Position numbers and translations under genes: made by a program. From a virus, in IMG/VR virus record IMGVR_UViG_3300031976_000989, positions 1 to 36,536 of that record: a stretch of DNA of 36,536 nucleotides. The stretch is one strand, 5' to 3'. The notes under the pieces were generated by a model. The model was not told the DNA's origin, made no database searches, and worked only from the letters and a program-made list of their open reading frames with translations. Shown piece by piece: positions 1 to 6,598 of this stretch. Positions within the stretch are counted from its first letter, which is position 1; every line of letters begins with the position of its first letter.

Positions 1-26
1 CGCGTATAACATAAAAGAACTTTTTA

Positions 27-113
27 ATGGCAGACCAGACTTTTCTAAATGAAGTAAGCGATAGACGAACCTTCGCAATCATCTCCCACCCAATTGATAG
101 TGCTAAAGTCTAG
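27..113 (+). pseudogene. prfC: Displaced 5' fragment of host prfC (left junction)
   Basis: The ATG at 27 opens a 28-residue frame that contains [11 protein letters not shown], the start of the G domain of peptide chain release factor 3. It leaves homology after the proline and stops at TAG 111-113. The missing P-loop and downstream sequence appear at the right end of the window. This is therefore the native 5' end of prfC, cut off by phage integration at codon 22. It probably keeps the original promoter, so a short peptide may still be made. The reading is firm because both halves of the gene are visible. Confidence 0.9.
69..103. other. attL, left attachment junction in prfC
   Basis: The sequence here and at 36431-36465 shares GATAGACG, ATCAT and TCCCACCC with scattered mismatches between them. 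The longest identical stretch at the point where the two sequences diverge is the 8-bp TCCCACCC (84-91 here, 36446-36453 on the right), so the crossover most likely lies there. Upstream is host prfC; downstream (AATTGATAGTGC) is phage. Identity of the core is inferred from the two junctions only. Confidence 0.8.
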
Positions 114-220
114 CAAAGTCAAACCCCGTCAAAAATCCCCTATAAGCCTTTAATTTCCTGATATTACCCGTTTTAAGGTTAGACATAACAAGACCAACCA
201 AGACATAATAAGCCAAACTA

Positions 221-285
221 AATGTGTACACAGGCGTGTACATAAAATGCAGTTTTTCGAGTCTTGAAAAATATGTACACAAAAA
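221..285. repeat. Putative integrase arm-type sites, left end
   Basis: Three TGTACA-centred motifs lie between attL and int, at 223-230 (TGTGTACA), 235-247 (CGTGTACATAAAA) and 272-285 (TATGTACACAAAAA). Nearly the same motifs recur beside attR. Repeats flanking both sides of the core are expected of arm-type sites for a tyrosine recombinase or for an excision factor. They also overlap the likely int promoter, so binding could autoregulate int. The rest of 114-300 contains no gene that I can see. Confidence 0.55.
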
Positions 286-300
286 GCGGCGGGGCTAGGT

Positions 301-1521
301 ATGGCGCTATCTGAGGCATGGTTAAAAGCCAATCATAAAAAAGAACGATCAAAGCCGGAAGAAAGGGCTGACCGTGATGGTCTAAGTGTTCGAATATCGT
401 CAAAAGGTAAGATCGTTTTCCAAATTCGTTATCGATACGACGGCAAAGGTGCGCGGCTTGATGTGGGTTCTTATCCTCTTATTGGACTAAAAACAGCACG
501 CGAAAGAGCGCAGGAGTTTAGGTCAAAACTAGAGCAGGGTTTTGATCCGCGCATAGTCAAGCGCATGGAAAAGCAAGCGATAGTACAAGCCGAATCATTC
601 CAAGAGATATTTATTCAGTGGTATCACGCATACTGCAAAAAGAACAAAAAAGGCCATGAAGAAATAAAGCGGTCTTTCGAGCTGTACGTGATCAAAGAAG
701 TGGGCATGTTGCCAATTGGTGCCATAACATTACAGCAATGGTTGAAAATACTGGAAGACTTGGTGGCCGCTGGAAAGCCGTCTATTGCTGACAGGATATT
801 GACCAACACAAAACAAATGCTGAAATGGTGCGTTAGGCGGCAATTAGTAGACAGAAACGTCTTGTCAGACATCAACGCAAAGCAAGACTTGCAAATTAGT
901 AGTGGCGTAACGGATCGGGCATTAACAGACGAAGAAATATATCATTTATGGCGTGCGGTGGATTTGTCACGCATGGCGCCAAAGAACAAAAACTTCGTGA
1001 AGTTGTGCTTATTTTTTGGCTGTCGAAATGGTGAACTAAGATCGAGCGAAAAGGCTCACTTTGATTTTGAAAAACGAGTATGGACAGTGCCGCCAGAAAA
1101 CCACAAATTAGGGGCGAAAACAGGAAAGCCACTACTGCGGCCAATCATTCCAGAAATAGAACCGATCATAAAAGACGCCATCGCGCTAAGCGGAAAGGGG
1201 CGGTTTGTGTTTAACAATGCGGGGACCGATGAACCTATGGGGCGTTCGGCACCATTGCCATTACCCTACAACATTATGCAATGGCTGAGAAAAAACGACG
1301 GTTACGAAATGGCGCATTGGTCGCTGCATGATTTGAGAAGAACAGCACGAACAAACTTTTCGACACTCGCACCACCGCACATTGGGGAAATTATATTGGG
1401 GCACAAACTCCCAGGTGAATGGCAAACTTATGACCGATATGACTATCTTGATGAGCAGGCCATAGCGTATAAAAAATGGTGGATTAGGCTAAGTAAATTA
1501 GTCGCTAGTTGTGCGAAATAA
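301..1521 (+). CDS. int: Tyrosine site-specific integrase (SXT/P4-type, prfC-targeting)
   Basis: This 406-aa tyrosine recombinase catalyses integration into, and with an excision factor excision from, the 5' end of prfC. The N-terminal 90 residues match the DUF4102 arm-binding type, with a conserved RYRYDGKGARLDVGSYPL segment. Catalytic residues visible are R242 (GCRNGEL), H343 and R346 (LHDLRR), H368 (GHKLPGEW) and the probable nucleophile Y377 (TYDRY). The opening MALSEAWLKANHKKERSK resembles, from memory, the integrase of SXT/R391 elements, which also use prfC. It is complete, reads away from attL and is followed after 18 bp by a cargo gene. The 3' end is partly duplicated at 2843-3043. 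Confidence 0.95.
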   Translation: MALSEAWLKANHKKERSKPEERADRDGLSVRISSKGKIVFQIRYRYDGKGARLDVGSYPLIGLKTARERAQEFRSKLEQGFDPRIVKRMEKQAIVQAESFQEIFIQWYHAYCKKNKKGHEEIKRSFELYVIKEVGMLPIGAITLQQWLKILEDLVAAGKPSIADRILTNTKQMLKWCVRRQLVDRNVLSDINAKQDLQISSGVTDRALTDEEIYHLWRAVDLSRMAPKNKNFVKLCLFFGCRNGELRSSEKAHFDFEKRVWTVPPENHKLGAKTGKPLLRPIIPEIEPIIKDAIALSGKGRFVFNNAGTDEPMGRSAPLPLPYNIMQWLRKNDGYEMAHWSLHDLRRTARTNFSTLAPPHIGEIILGHKLPGEWQTYDRYDYLDEQAIAYKKWWIRLSKLVASCAK

Positions 1522-1539
1522 ATAATAGGATATTGGATT

Positions 1540-2805
1540 ATGGTCAGTTGGAAAAAAGGTAGCGAAGAAAAAGTAAAGGTGGTTTTAGACAAATACTTAG
1601 AAGTAACTGAGAAGCAAGAGGACGGAAGTGGTATTGCGATAAAGTCGAATTTTGAATACAAAATGGCATTGGATTGTTTGGCTGAATTAGTTGAAGTTAA
1701 GAGCAAGAATGAAGGATTGGATGTTAAGTGGGTGTTGAGAGAAATTCTTCCAAAAGTGATTCATGAAGCCGGTTGCCTGCAGAAAAATATCATAGAAAAA
1801 TTAAACGATATAGCAATAGAAAAAAGCAAAGAGAAGCTGCAAAGGTTTGACTTAGTTACATCTATTTCAATTCCGGTGAGTTTTTTGCAAAAGACAATTG
1901 TTGTCAGTGATAAGGTTCAAATGAGTTTCTTTGAGGGAGAATGGCCGAAAAAATATATTAATGGAAGAGCGATTGTTCTTAAAAATAAAAAAGATTGGGA
2001 CAGTGCCGAAGATAATACAAAGGTGGTTGTTTCGGTAGTGAGTAAGTCTTCTAGGAATGCTGCTGAAACTGCACAAAAGTGTTTGAGTGTATACAGGGCG
2101 TTATTATGCCTTGCGGTTAATAACCAAGATGAATGGGTGGGGGGTAATAGAGGAGTTATAAATAAAGTCTTGTTAGGAAAATATCATACCGTACATTATG
2201 AGGATGGTAGGAACGCAGGGCTGATGTTCTGGTATGAGCCAAATCATCACGAGGGGAGGGCGGGCCACTTTCACCCTGATAGATTTCCGTTTTTAAAAAA
2301 AAATATAAGCTTTTTATGGAAAAGAATTAATAAGTACTCGCCGCAATACCAAGAATTTTTGAAAAATGCATTAATTCGATATGTGTCTGCGTTTGATGAA
2401 GTTGATACCTATGCTGCATTTATTAAATCATGGGGCGCGCTAGAAGGGTTGCTTGCTAATGACAATCAGATGAACAAGGAAATTGTTGCGAAACGAGCGT
2501 CATGGATATTTCATGATTACCATTTTCATGGGCAATTAGTTGACACAATAAGGAAGGCTAGGAACAACTATATACACGAAGCTAATGAGGCGGAGAGCGT
2601 AAGAAGTTATTGTTTCTATATTCAATATTATTTTCGAGAGTTAATTATTTTTGCTTTAACTAACAACTATAAATCTATTGATGAGCTTTACTGTGTGTTA
2701 GATACGCCTAAGGATTTAAGTGAGATAGAGAAACAGAGAAAAATCGCTGCAAGAAGAATTCGTGATTTAAAGTTCGCTTCAAAATTTAGAAAAGATGATT
2801 ATTGA
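1540..2805 (+). CDS. HEPN-motif cargo protein, candidate anti-phage RNase
   Basis: This 421-aa soluble protein starts 18 bp after int behind a GGAT-like site, so it is probably cotranscribed with int. I recognise no full-length family. The C-terminal third has the layout of HEPN RNase domains: a helix with SWGALEGLL (297-305), then R341-N-N-Y-I-H346, matching the catalytic R-x4-6-H motif, then an aromatic-rich helix. The N-terminal part could be a sensor, as in ApeA-like HEPN proteins. It is AT-rich and bracketed by the int 3' end and a decayed copy of that 3' end, so it looks like acquired cargo. A defence role is inference from the motif and the location. Confidence 0.6.
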   Translation: MVSWKKGSEEKVKVVLDKYLEVTEKQEDGSGIAIKSNFEYKMALDCLAELVEVKSKNEGLDVKWVLREILPKVIHEAGCLQKNIIEKLNDIAIEKSKEKLQRFDLVTSISIPVSFLQKTIVVSDKVQMSFFEGEWPKKYINGRAIVLKNKKDWDSAEDNTKVVVSVVSKSSRNAAETAQKCLSVYRALLCLAVNNQDEWVGGNRGVINKVLLGKYHTVHYEDGRNAGLMFWYEPNHHEGRAGHFHPDRFPFLKKNISFLWKRINKYSPQYQEFLKNALIRYVSAFDEVDTYAAFIKSWGALEGLLANDNQMNKEIVAKRASWIFHDYHFHGQLVDTIRKARNNYIHEANEAESVRSYCFYIQYYFRELIIFALTNNYKSIDELYCVLDTPKDLSEIEKQRKIAARRIRDLKFASKFRKDDY

Positions 2806-2842
2806 GCCGTTTTTTCTTTAGTGTATAGAGGAGGTTTATAGA

Positions 2843-3043
2843 ATGGCGCATTGGTCATTGCATGATTTGAGAAGAACAGCATGAACCAACTTTTCGACAC
2901 TCGCACCACCGCACATTGGGGAAATAATACTGGGGCATAGATTGCCAGGTGAATGGCAAACTTACGACCAATACCATTACCTTGATGAACAAGCGGAAGC
3001 TTACAAAAAATGGTGGGTTAGGTTGATGGAGATTGTTATTTAG
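2843..3043 (+). pseudogene. Decayed duplicate of the integrase 3' end
   Basis: The translation closely parallels int residues 337-400 from MAHWSLHDLRRTA onward, including the catalytic H/R, GH and Y motifs, and ends in TAG at 3041-3043. One CGA codon has become TGA at 2882-2884, and no 5' part is present. The copy differs from int at many silent sites and at several residues (TYDQYHYLDEQ against TYDRYDYLDEQ), so it derives from a related integrase gene and not from a recent tandem duplication. The two copies form direct repeats around the 1540-2805 gene. Confidence 0.9.
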
Positions 3044-3807
3044 GTGTGTTTGATATGGTTGTGAATGCGTAAATCGAAGTAGCTAGCAGAAACGAGTTTA
3101 TCAAGGTTAATGCTGACTCTTAGGCTTTCTTCGGATACGTTGAATTTGCTGGCGTCATAATAAGTATTGAAAACAATATCTAATGCGGTGGGGTTTCTGA
3201 ACCCGCTAAGTAAGGGAAGTATTTCGACGTTCTTTCCTGTTATTGCTGAGTCTGCGTCTGGGATATCAATTGAAATGACGTATCCTACGTAAACTTTTTT
3301 AGTGTCTAAGGTTAATAATACTAGCTTAGCAAACCTAGCAGAATCGTACATCATGAGGGTGAGAGGGTCTGCAATCCTTTTAAGGCTCATCTGAAATACA
3401 GCATTTTGTTTGGTGTCGTATTTTGTGTATATGATGAGGTTAGAAATAAGAGCGGTTAGCCAGCTAAGAATGAATGAGATTATTGTTATAGAAATTACTT
3501 TGGATAGTGAATGAGCTGAGTGTGGTTCAGGGTTGTAATAAAGGAGCTTAGCAGATCCGTTTTCTAAAAATTCTATGATTTTATAGATAGGTATTGATGT
3601 AGCGCCTATTGGAATGGTGAACTTGTTGGCGGTATCAATGAACATCATTGCTATTATTGAAAGCAATATGAAAGGTGTTCCCCAAGCCAGTATCCTAAGG
3701 TAAGTATATTGGCCGTGTCTTTTATCTATGCTGGTTTTTATCCATATAGAGCAATGGCAAAATATGTATCCACTTATTAGTAGAGGAAGTATTAAAAGTG
3801 CAAACAT
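3040..3807 (-). CDS. Membrane protein of unknown function (cargo)
   Basis: This 255-aa protein has three hydrophobic segments in its N-terminal half (about residues 3-22, 41-62 and 103-127) and a soluble C-terminal domain. The C-terminal part contains KVYVGYV and EILPLLSGFRN, a pattern I associate with uncharacterised inner-membrane proteins of mobile islands. It is AT-rich and lies 21 bp downstream of the small gene at 3829-4017 on the same strand. Its stop overlaps the stop of the int remnant from the other strand. Location in the cargo block suggests a lysogenic-conversion or exclusion function, but nothing in the sequence proves that. Confidence 0.7.
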   Translation of the reverse strand: MFALLILPLLISGYIFCHCSIWIKTSIDKRHGQYTYLRILAWGTPFILLSIIAMMFIDTANKFTIPIGATSIPIYKIIEFLENGSAKLLYYNPEPHSAHSLSKVISITIISFILSWLTALISNLIIYTKYDTKQNAVFQMSLKRIADPLTLMMYDSARFAKLVLLTLDTKKVYVGYVISIDIPDADSAITGKNVEILPLLSGFRNPTALDIVFNTYYDASKFNVSEESLRVSINLDKLVSASYFDLRIHNHIKHT

Positions 3808-3828
3808 ATTTTGCGGAAAACATCCTTG

Positions 3829-4017
3829 TTACGCGTTCATAAGATCTTTTGCTAGCTCTTTATCTGAGCGATATTTTTCAGAGCGAATAATGTCTTTAGG
3901 GTCTGATGTGAAATTTCCATCAAAGCGAACATTGATACGGCGAACTAAAATGGATTTACCATTAGCGGCAGTTCGTCGTTTTGAGTTTTCTGGTTTAGTT
4001 TTTAGAAAATCAAACAT
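3829..4017 (-). CDS. Small basic hypothetical protein
   Basis: This 62-aa, lysine/arginine-rich protein has no recognised domain. A strong ribosome-binding site (AGGAGGTAAA, adjacent to ATG) marks it as real. It ends 21 bp before the membrane-protein gene, so the two form a leftward pair, presumably expressed from a promoter in 4018-4120. It may be an accessory or regulatory partner of the membrane protein. Confidence 0.65.
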   Translation of the reverse strand: MFDFLKTKPENSKRRTAANGKSILVRRINVRFDGNFTSDPKDIIRSEKYRSDKELAKDLMNA

Positions 4018-4170
4018 TTTACCTCCTATCGATACCGTTATTTTTTGGCGGCACGGTCAAAAAGTTTAACTTGATTCAGCCAGACTGAATTAATCATGTA
4101 AACTTGATTCTCTTTCATTCTATACATGTTGCATAACATTTACCACAAAAAAACTGCGGACTACACAAGA

Positions 4171-4250
4171 CAAACAGGGACAAACAGGGACAAACAGGGA
4201 CAAGCAGGGACAAACAGGGACAAGCAGGGACAAGCAGGGACAAGCAGGGA
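4171..4250. repeat. 10-bp tandem repeat, 8 units
   Basis: Eight perfect-length decamers of CAAACAGGGA or CAAGCAGGGA (only A/G variation at position 4) run without spacers, followed by a decayed unit CAAGTGCAAA. The array lies between the small leftward cassette and the next rightward gene, just upstream of a hairpin with a T-run. The unit length is near one helical turn. Function is unknown; iterons for a DNA-binding protein or simple slipped-strand expansion are both possible. Confidence 0.9.
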
Positions 4251-4267
4251 CAAGTGCAAACAAGTGA

Positions 4268-4290
4268 GGCCGCTTAATTGCGGTTTTTTT
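4268..4290 (+). terminator. Short rho-independent terminator after the repeat array
   Basis: CCGC TTAATT GCGG followed by seven T residues. The stem is short but GC-only. A plus-strand transcript covering the tandem repeat would end here. Confidence 0.55.
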
Positions 4291-4352
4291 ATGTCTGAGA
4301 TTTATCAATGTGATAAATTCGTTGTTTGATCAGTAAAATTTAAGGATAAATA

Positions 4353-4586
4353 ATGTCTGGAGAAGTTCTGAAACCAAAGCAAGGTGATCTTTATCTAGCG
4401 GCTAATGGTCGTAAATATTTTGTAGAAGAGATGAGTGAATGGGAGGACGAGGGAGAGTCATATTTTCAGATTGTCTTAGTTGAAGAGGGGTATGAAGATA
4501 GCTTTGATGCACCCTCTGAAGAGGTCATGGATCATGAATGGGAAAGTTATGTAAGGATTCATAAGCTAAAAAAAATTGAAAACTAA
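4353..4586 (+). CDS. Small acidic hypothetical protein
   Basis: This 77-aa, strongly acidic protein (many E/D) begins with MSGEVLKPKQGDLYLAANG, behind TAAGGATAAATA. It is flanked by terminators on both sides, so it is a monocistronic unit. No domain is recognised. The high negative charge is compatible with a DNA mimic or a partner-binding protein, but that is speculation. It lies at the boundary between the cargo block and the leftward early operon. Confidence 0.65.
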   Translation: MSGEVLKPKQGDLYLAANGRKYFVEEMSEWEDEGESYFQIVLVEEGYEDSFDAPSEEVMDHEWESYVRIHKLKKIEN

Positions 4587-4589
4587 AGT

Positions 4590-4617
4590 AAAAAAGCCGC
4601 TTAATCGCGGCTTTTTT
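4590..4617. terminator. Bidirectional rho-independent terminator
   Basis: AAAAAAGCCGC TTAAT CGCGGCTTTTTT is nearly perfectly self-complementary, with T-runs on both strands. It ends the 4353-4586 gene from the left and the minus-strand operon ending at 4638 from the right. Confidence 0.9.
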
Positions 4618-4637
4618 GTGTTTGCGATATTGGGCAA

Positions 4638-5150
4638 TCACTGCATCATAAGAAGTGATTGCTTAAGTTGTATTGGTGGGTTTATGAAAACTGTTGGGCG
4701 TGTACCTGCCGTATCCCGCAATCGATCTTGTTGATCTGGTGTGTGTGATTTCGAAAAATACTTCTCGATGTATTGATCAACGTGGCATTGCTCTTTTGCT
4801 TTCTTGGTGACTGATTTGAAACCATGATCTGTGAAGTGTCCTGCAAGCGCTTCGTTTATTCTTTCCAGCGACTCTTTTGCCGCAAATATTCCTATTTCTA
4901 GTTTTGGGTGGTCGTGTTTTTTGCTGAGAGTGATCCGACGATAACCTTGAATTTCCAAGCCATTGCGTTTGCAATAGGATCGAAAATAAGCCCACGCCTT
5001 GTGCATTTCTTCAATGACAACTTTGTTAGATTTGTCTGTTTGTTTTGCCGATACAAACCATCCAAACAACCATTCGTGGTTCATGTTTTCAGGACGTGAT
5101 TCCATTTCTTTTATGCGTGCTGCTATCGATTCGCTGTGTTGTGTAGTCAT
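4638..5150 (-). CDS. HUH-replicase-like miniature with degenerate HUH motif
   Basis: This 170-aa protein is last in the leftward operon and has a strong GGGGAG ribosome-binding site. Residues 26-134 align by eye with residues 286-421 of the phage's own gpA. HEWLFGWFVSA matches HDGWFLTLTA, WAYFRSYCKRNGLEIQGYR matches WAKFRSWCKRHEIDFYGLR, and YIEKYFSK (Y127, Y131) matches the catalytic YIVKYISK (Y414, Y418). The metal-binding HWH of gpA (361-363) is KLE here (83-85), so the HUH histidines are lost while the two tyrosines remain. It lacks the rest of gpA. It could be a catalytically dead binder of the origin or of gpA, or a divergent nuclease. Confidence 0.65.
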   Translation of the reverse strand: MTTQHSESIAARIKEMESRPENMNHEWLFGWFVSAKQTDKSNKVVIEEMHKAWAYFRSYCKRNGLEIQGYRRITLSKKHDHPKLEIGIFAAKESLERINEALAGHFTDHGFKSVTKKAKEQCHVDQYIEKYFSKSHTPDQQDRLRDTAGTRPTVFINPPIQLKQSLLMMQ

Positions 5151-5183
5151 AATATTTACTCCCCTGATTAAAAAAAAATGTCA

Positions 5184-5573
5184 TTAACCTTGCGTTGGTA
5201 AATTCGGCCAGCGTTTTTTTAAGTCTTCAAAAGCCGCACCGCCGTTTTGGATGACGTTGTGCGGTTCGGTGTGCAATGACCAGCGGCCTTTGATGACGGT
5301 AATAGCGGCGTCAAAGTTGAGGGCGTCGAGGTGGCAAAACCAAGCCAGCGGCGCGTGCCAGTTATAACTATTGTAAGTAGACAGCAAGATTTGCGCGGCG
5401 ACTTCTGAGGCGCTGCTGTCATCTTGTGCCAATTTTAGCAAGCGTAAGATCGCGTCTTTGTATTCGGATTCGCTTACTCGGCTTTTGCTTGCGGCTGCAT
5501 CATAAGCTTTTTCTTGTTCTTCAATCGCCGCGCGAAATTCTGGACTCATTGTTGTTGTGAGTTGTTGTTTCAT
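5184..5573 (-). CDS. Conserved phage protein, DUF7673-like
   Basis: This 129-aa soluble protein has a helical N-terminus (residues 10-50) and a conserved-looking core, AAQILLSTYNSYNWHAPLAWF, followed by CHLDALNFDAAITVIKGR. I know this pattern from small proteins of plasmids and phages that carry an uncharacterised DUF. It sits 4 bp downstream of the 5578-5940 gene and 33 bp upstream of the HUH-like gene in the leftward operon. Its role is unknown. Confidence 0.6.
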   Translation of the reverse strand: MKQQLTTTMSPEFRAAIEEQEKAYDAAASKSRVSESEYKDAILRLLKLAQDDSSASEVAAQILLSTYNSYNWHAPLAWFCHLDALNFDAAITVIKGRWSLHTEPHNVIQNGGAAFEDLKKRWPNLPTQG

Positions 5574-5577
5574 AGTC

Positions 5578-5940
5578 TTAATACCCTAATTTTTTAAGTT
5601 GTTGTTCATACATTTCTTTAAGCTTTGGGTGCTTGCTTAAATGCTCGGTCATGGCGCCGCGTTCCCATTGCACACCTAACAAGGCTTCGATAGCTCGAAA
5701 CGCTTTATTCTGATAAATCAACGCGTTTTCACCTCGATCTAATGCGAGGTAAAACAGTTTGATGATCCTTTCTATAGCGTGCATTTTTATCGAAAGGGCT
5801 TCGGCATCGGTTACGCATGCTTCAAAGTGTCCAGCGCGTTGGACTGCATCGCCGCCGCATGTTGGGCACTTTGTTGTTTCTGTTTTAAAAACATCGGCCA
5901 AGTTAATTTCAGCGGATAGAAAGCGTGATTTGTTTGCCAT
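5578..5940 (-). CDS. Hypothetical protein with an N-terminal zinc-ribbon half
   Basis: This 120-aa protein contains CPTCGG (25-30) and a later single cysteine (C42), with the rest helical. A complete four-cysteine finger is not visible, so metal binding would need a partner or H39. The start has a good site (AGGAACCATC then ATG). It is third in the leftward operon, close behind the 45-aa ORF. No function can be assigned. Confidence 0.6.
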   Translation of the reverse strand: MANKSRFLSAEINLADVFKTETTKCPTCGGDAVQRAGHFEACVTDAEALSIKMHAIERIIKLFYLALDRGENALIYQNKAFRAIEALLGVQWERGAMTEHLSKHPKLKEMYEQQLKKLGY

Positions 5941-5948
5941 GATGGTTC

Positions 5949-6086
5949 CTACTTGGTCAGTTTAAGAAGGGCGGTTTTTACGCACGCGGGGCACGTTGCC
6001 AGGTAACGGCTTTTTAAATCTGGTGAGAGATTGATAAAACCGCTTAACGTGGTGCGGCGGATGACGTTATAATCTGATTTCGACAT
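5949..6086 (-). CDS. 45-aa hypothetical protein
   Basis: The short frame reads MSKSDYNVIRRTTLSGF, then a middle part, and ends TCPACVKTALLKLTK. It has a CPAC pair and an AGGAATTAATT ribosome-binding site before ATG. Tight spacing with the next gene (8 bp) supports translation in the leftward operon. A CxxC pair in two neighbouring small proteins is notable, and they might form one composite finger. No family is recognised. Confidence 0.5.
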   Translation of the reverse strand: MSKSDYNVIRRTTLSGFINLSPDLKSRYLATCPACVKTALLKLTK

Positions 6087-6122
6087 AATTAATTCCTATG
6101 GTTAGGGTTGGTTGTTGTCTCG

Positions 6123-6157
6123 GCCGGTTGGGAAGTTGCATTTCCTACCGGCTTTTT
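6123..6157 (+). terminator. Terminator-like hairpin oriented against the alpA operon
   Basis: GCCGGT-GGAA and TTCC-ACCGGC form a long stem around a small loop, followed by five T residues on the plus strand. All nearby genes are on the minus strand. The signal either ends an unrecognised plus-strand (antisense) transcript or acts as a stem between alpA and the next cistron in the leftward mRNA. Confidence 0.5.
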
Positions 6158-6162
6158 CGTTT

Positions 6163-6429
6163 CTAATGCGTGCTCGTTTTTTTGCTGCGAGATTTTGAAC
6201 GCGCCTTTTCTCTTTCTTCCCATGCGTAGATTTCATCGGCTGACCAAAGATTGCATGTGCCACTTGGGCGGATCGTCGGTTCTGGCAATGGGTTGATTTC
6301 TTTTTGCTGCCAACGGTGAAGTGTGCGAGTCGACAAATTGCCGAGGCGTTCGCAAAGTTGACTAGAGGTTAAATAACCTGATGCTGGCGTGATTGGATTG
6401 TCTTTAGTGTCACGAGATTGAGTGGTCAT
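6163..6429 (-). CDS. AlpA/Cox-like winged-helix regulator, probable excisionase
   Basis: This 88-aa MerR/AlpA-type protein has a winged-helix motif in SGYLTSSQLCERLGNLSTRT, then LHRWQQKE and a basic KARSKSRSKK tail. I chose the ATG at 6427-6429 because AGGAA sits 9 nt before it; an upstream in-frame ATG would give 98 aa but lacks such a site. In P2/HP1 phages the equivalent Cox protein directs excision and represses the lysogeny promoter. It heads the leftward operon, and its promoter carries a CI-type operator. Confidence 0.75.
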   Translation of the reverse strand: MTTQSRDTKDNPITPASGYLTSSQLCERLGNLSTRTLHRWQQKEINPLPEPTIRPSGTCNLWSADEIYAWEEREKARSKSRSKKTSTH

Positions 6430-6460
6430 TCTTAGTGTTCCTGTGTTTTTGATTTGCAAT

Positions 6461-6491
6461 TAGTTTAGTTTACTAAGATTTTTAAAGTCAA
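6461..6491 (-). promoter_or_regulatory. Promoter of the alpA operon with overlapping operator
   Basis: On the minus strand, TTGACT (6486-6491) and TAAACT (6462-6467) are separated by 18 bp. A palindrome-like block at 6461-6480 ends in CTAAGATT and shares the CTTAG/CTAAG half-sites of the CI/Cro operator at 7341-7360. It lies between the -35 and -10 elements, so bound repressor would block transcription. Confidence 0.55.
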
Positions 6492-6550
6492 CTAAAAACT
6501 TAAACTTCTAAGTATTTGCTAATATTTCTAAGAAATAAAATGACAGGCAC

Positions 6551-6576
6551 AAAAAAAGCTGCACTAGGCAGCTTTT
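6551..6576 (-). terminator. Rho-independent terminator of the CI gene
   Basis: On the minus strand, AAAAGCTGC CTAGT GCAGCTTTTTTT directly follows the repressor stop at 6599. It separates CI transcription from the alpA operon. Confidence 0.85.
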
Positions 6577-6598
6577 CTATTTGGATGTGATTACATGT

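Noticed and set aside
1540-2805. Transposase or insertion sequence between the int copies
   Set aside because: There are no inverted terminal repeats and no DDE-type motif; the direct repeats are integrase sequence.
3728-4069. 113-aa plus-strand ORF
   Set aside because: It lies opposite two better supported minus-strand genes and lacks a good start.
4171-4250. CRISPR array
   Set aside because: The units are 10 bp with no spacers, and there are no cas genes, so it is a plain tandem repeat.
4120-4329. ORFs on both strands across the 10-bp repeat
   Set aside because: Both translations are simple repeats of the decamer (DKQGQAGTNR-like or VPVCPCLS-like), and neither has a ribosome-binding site. 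They are artefacts of the repeat.
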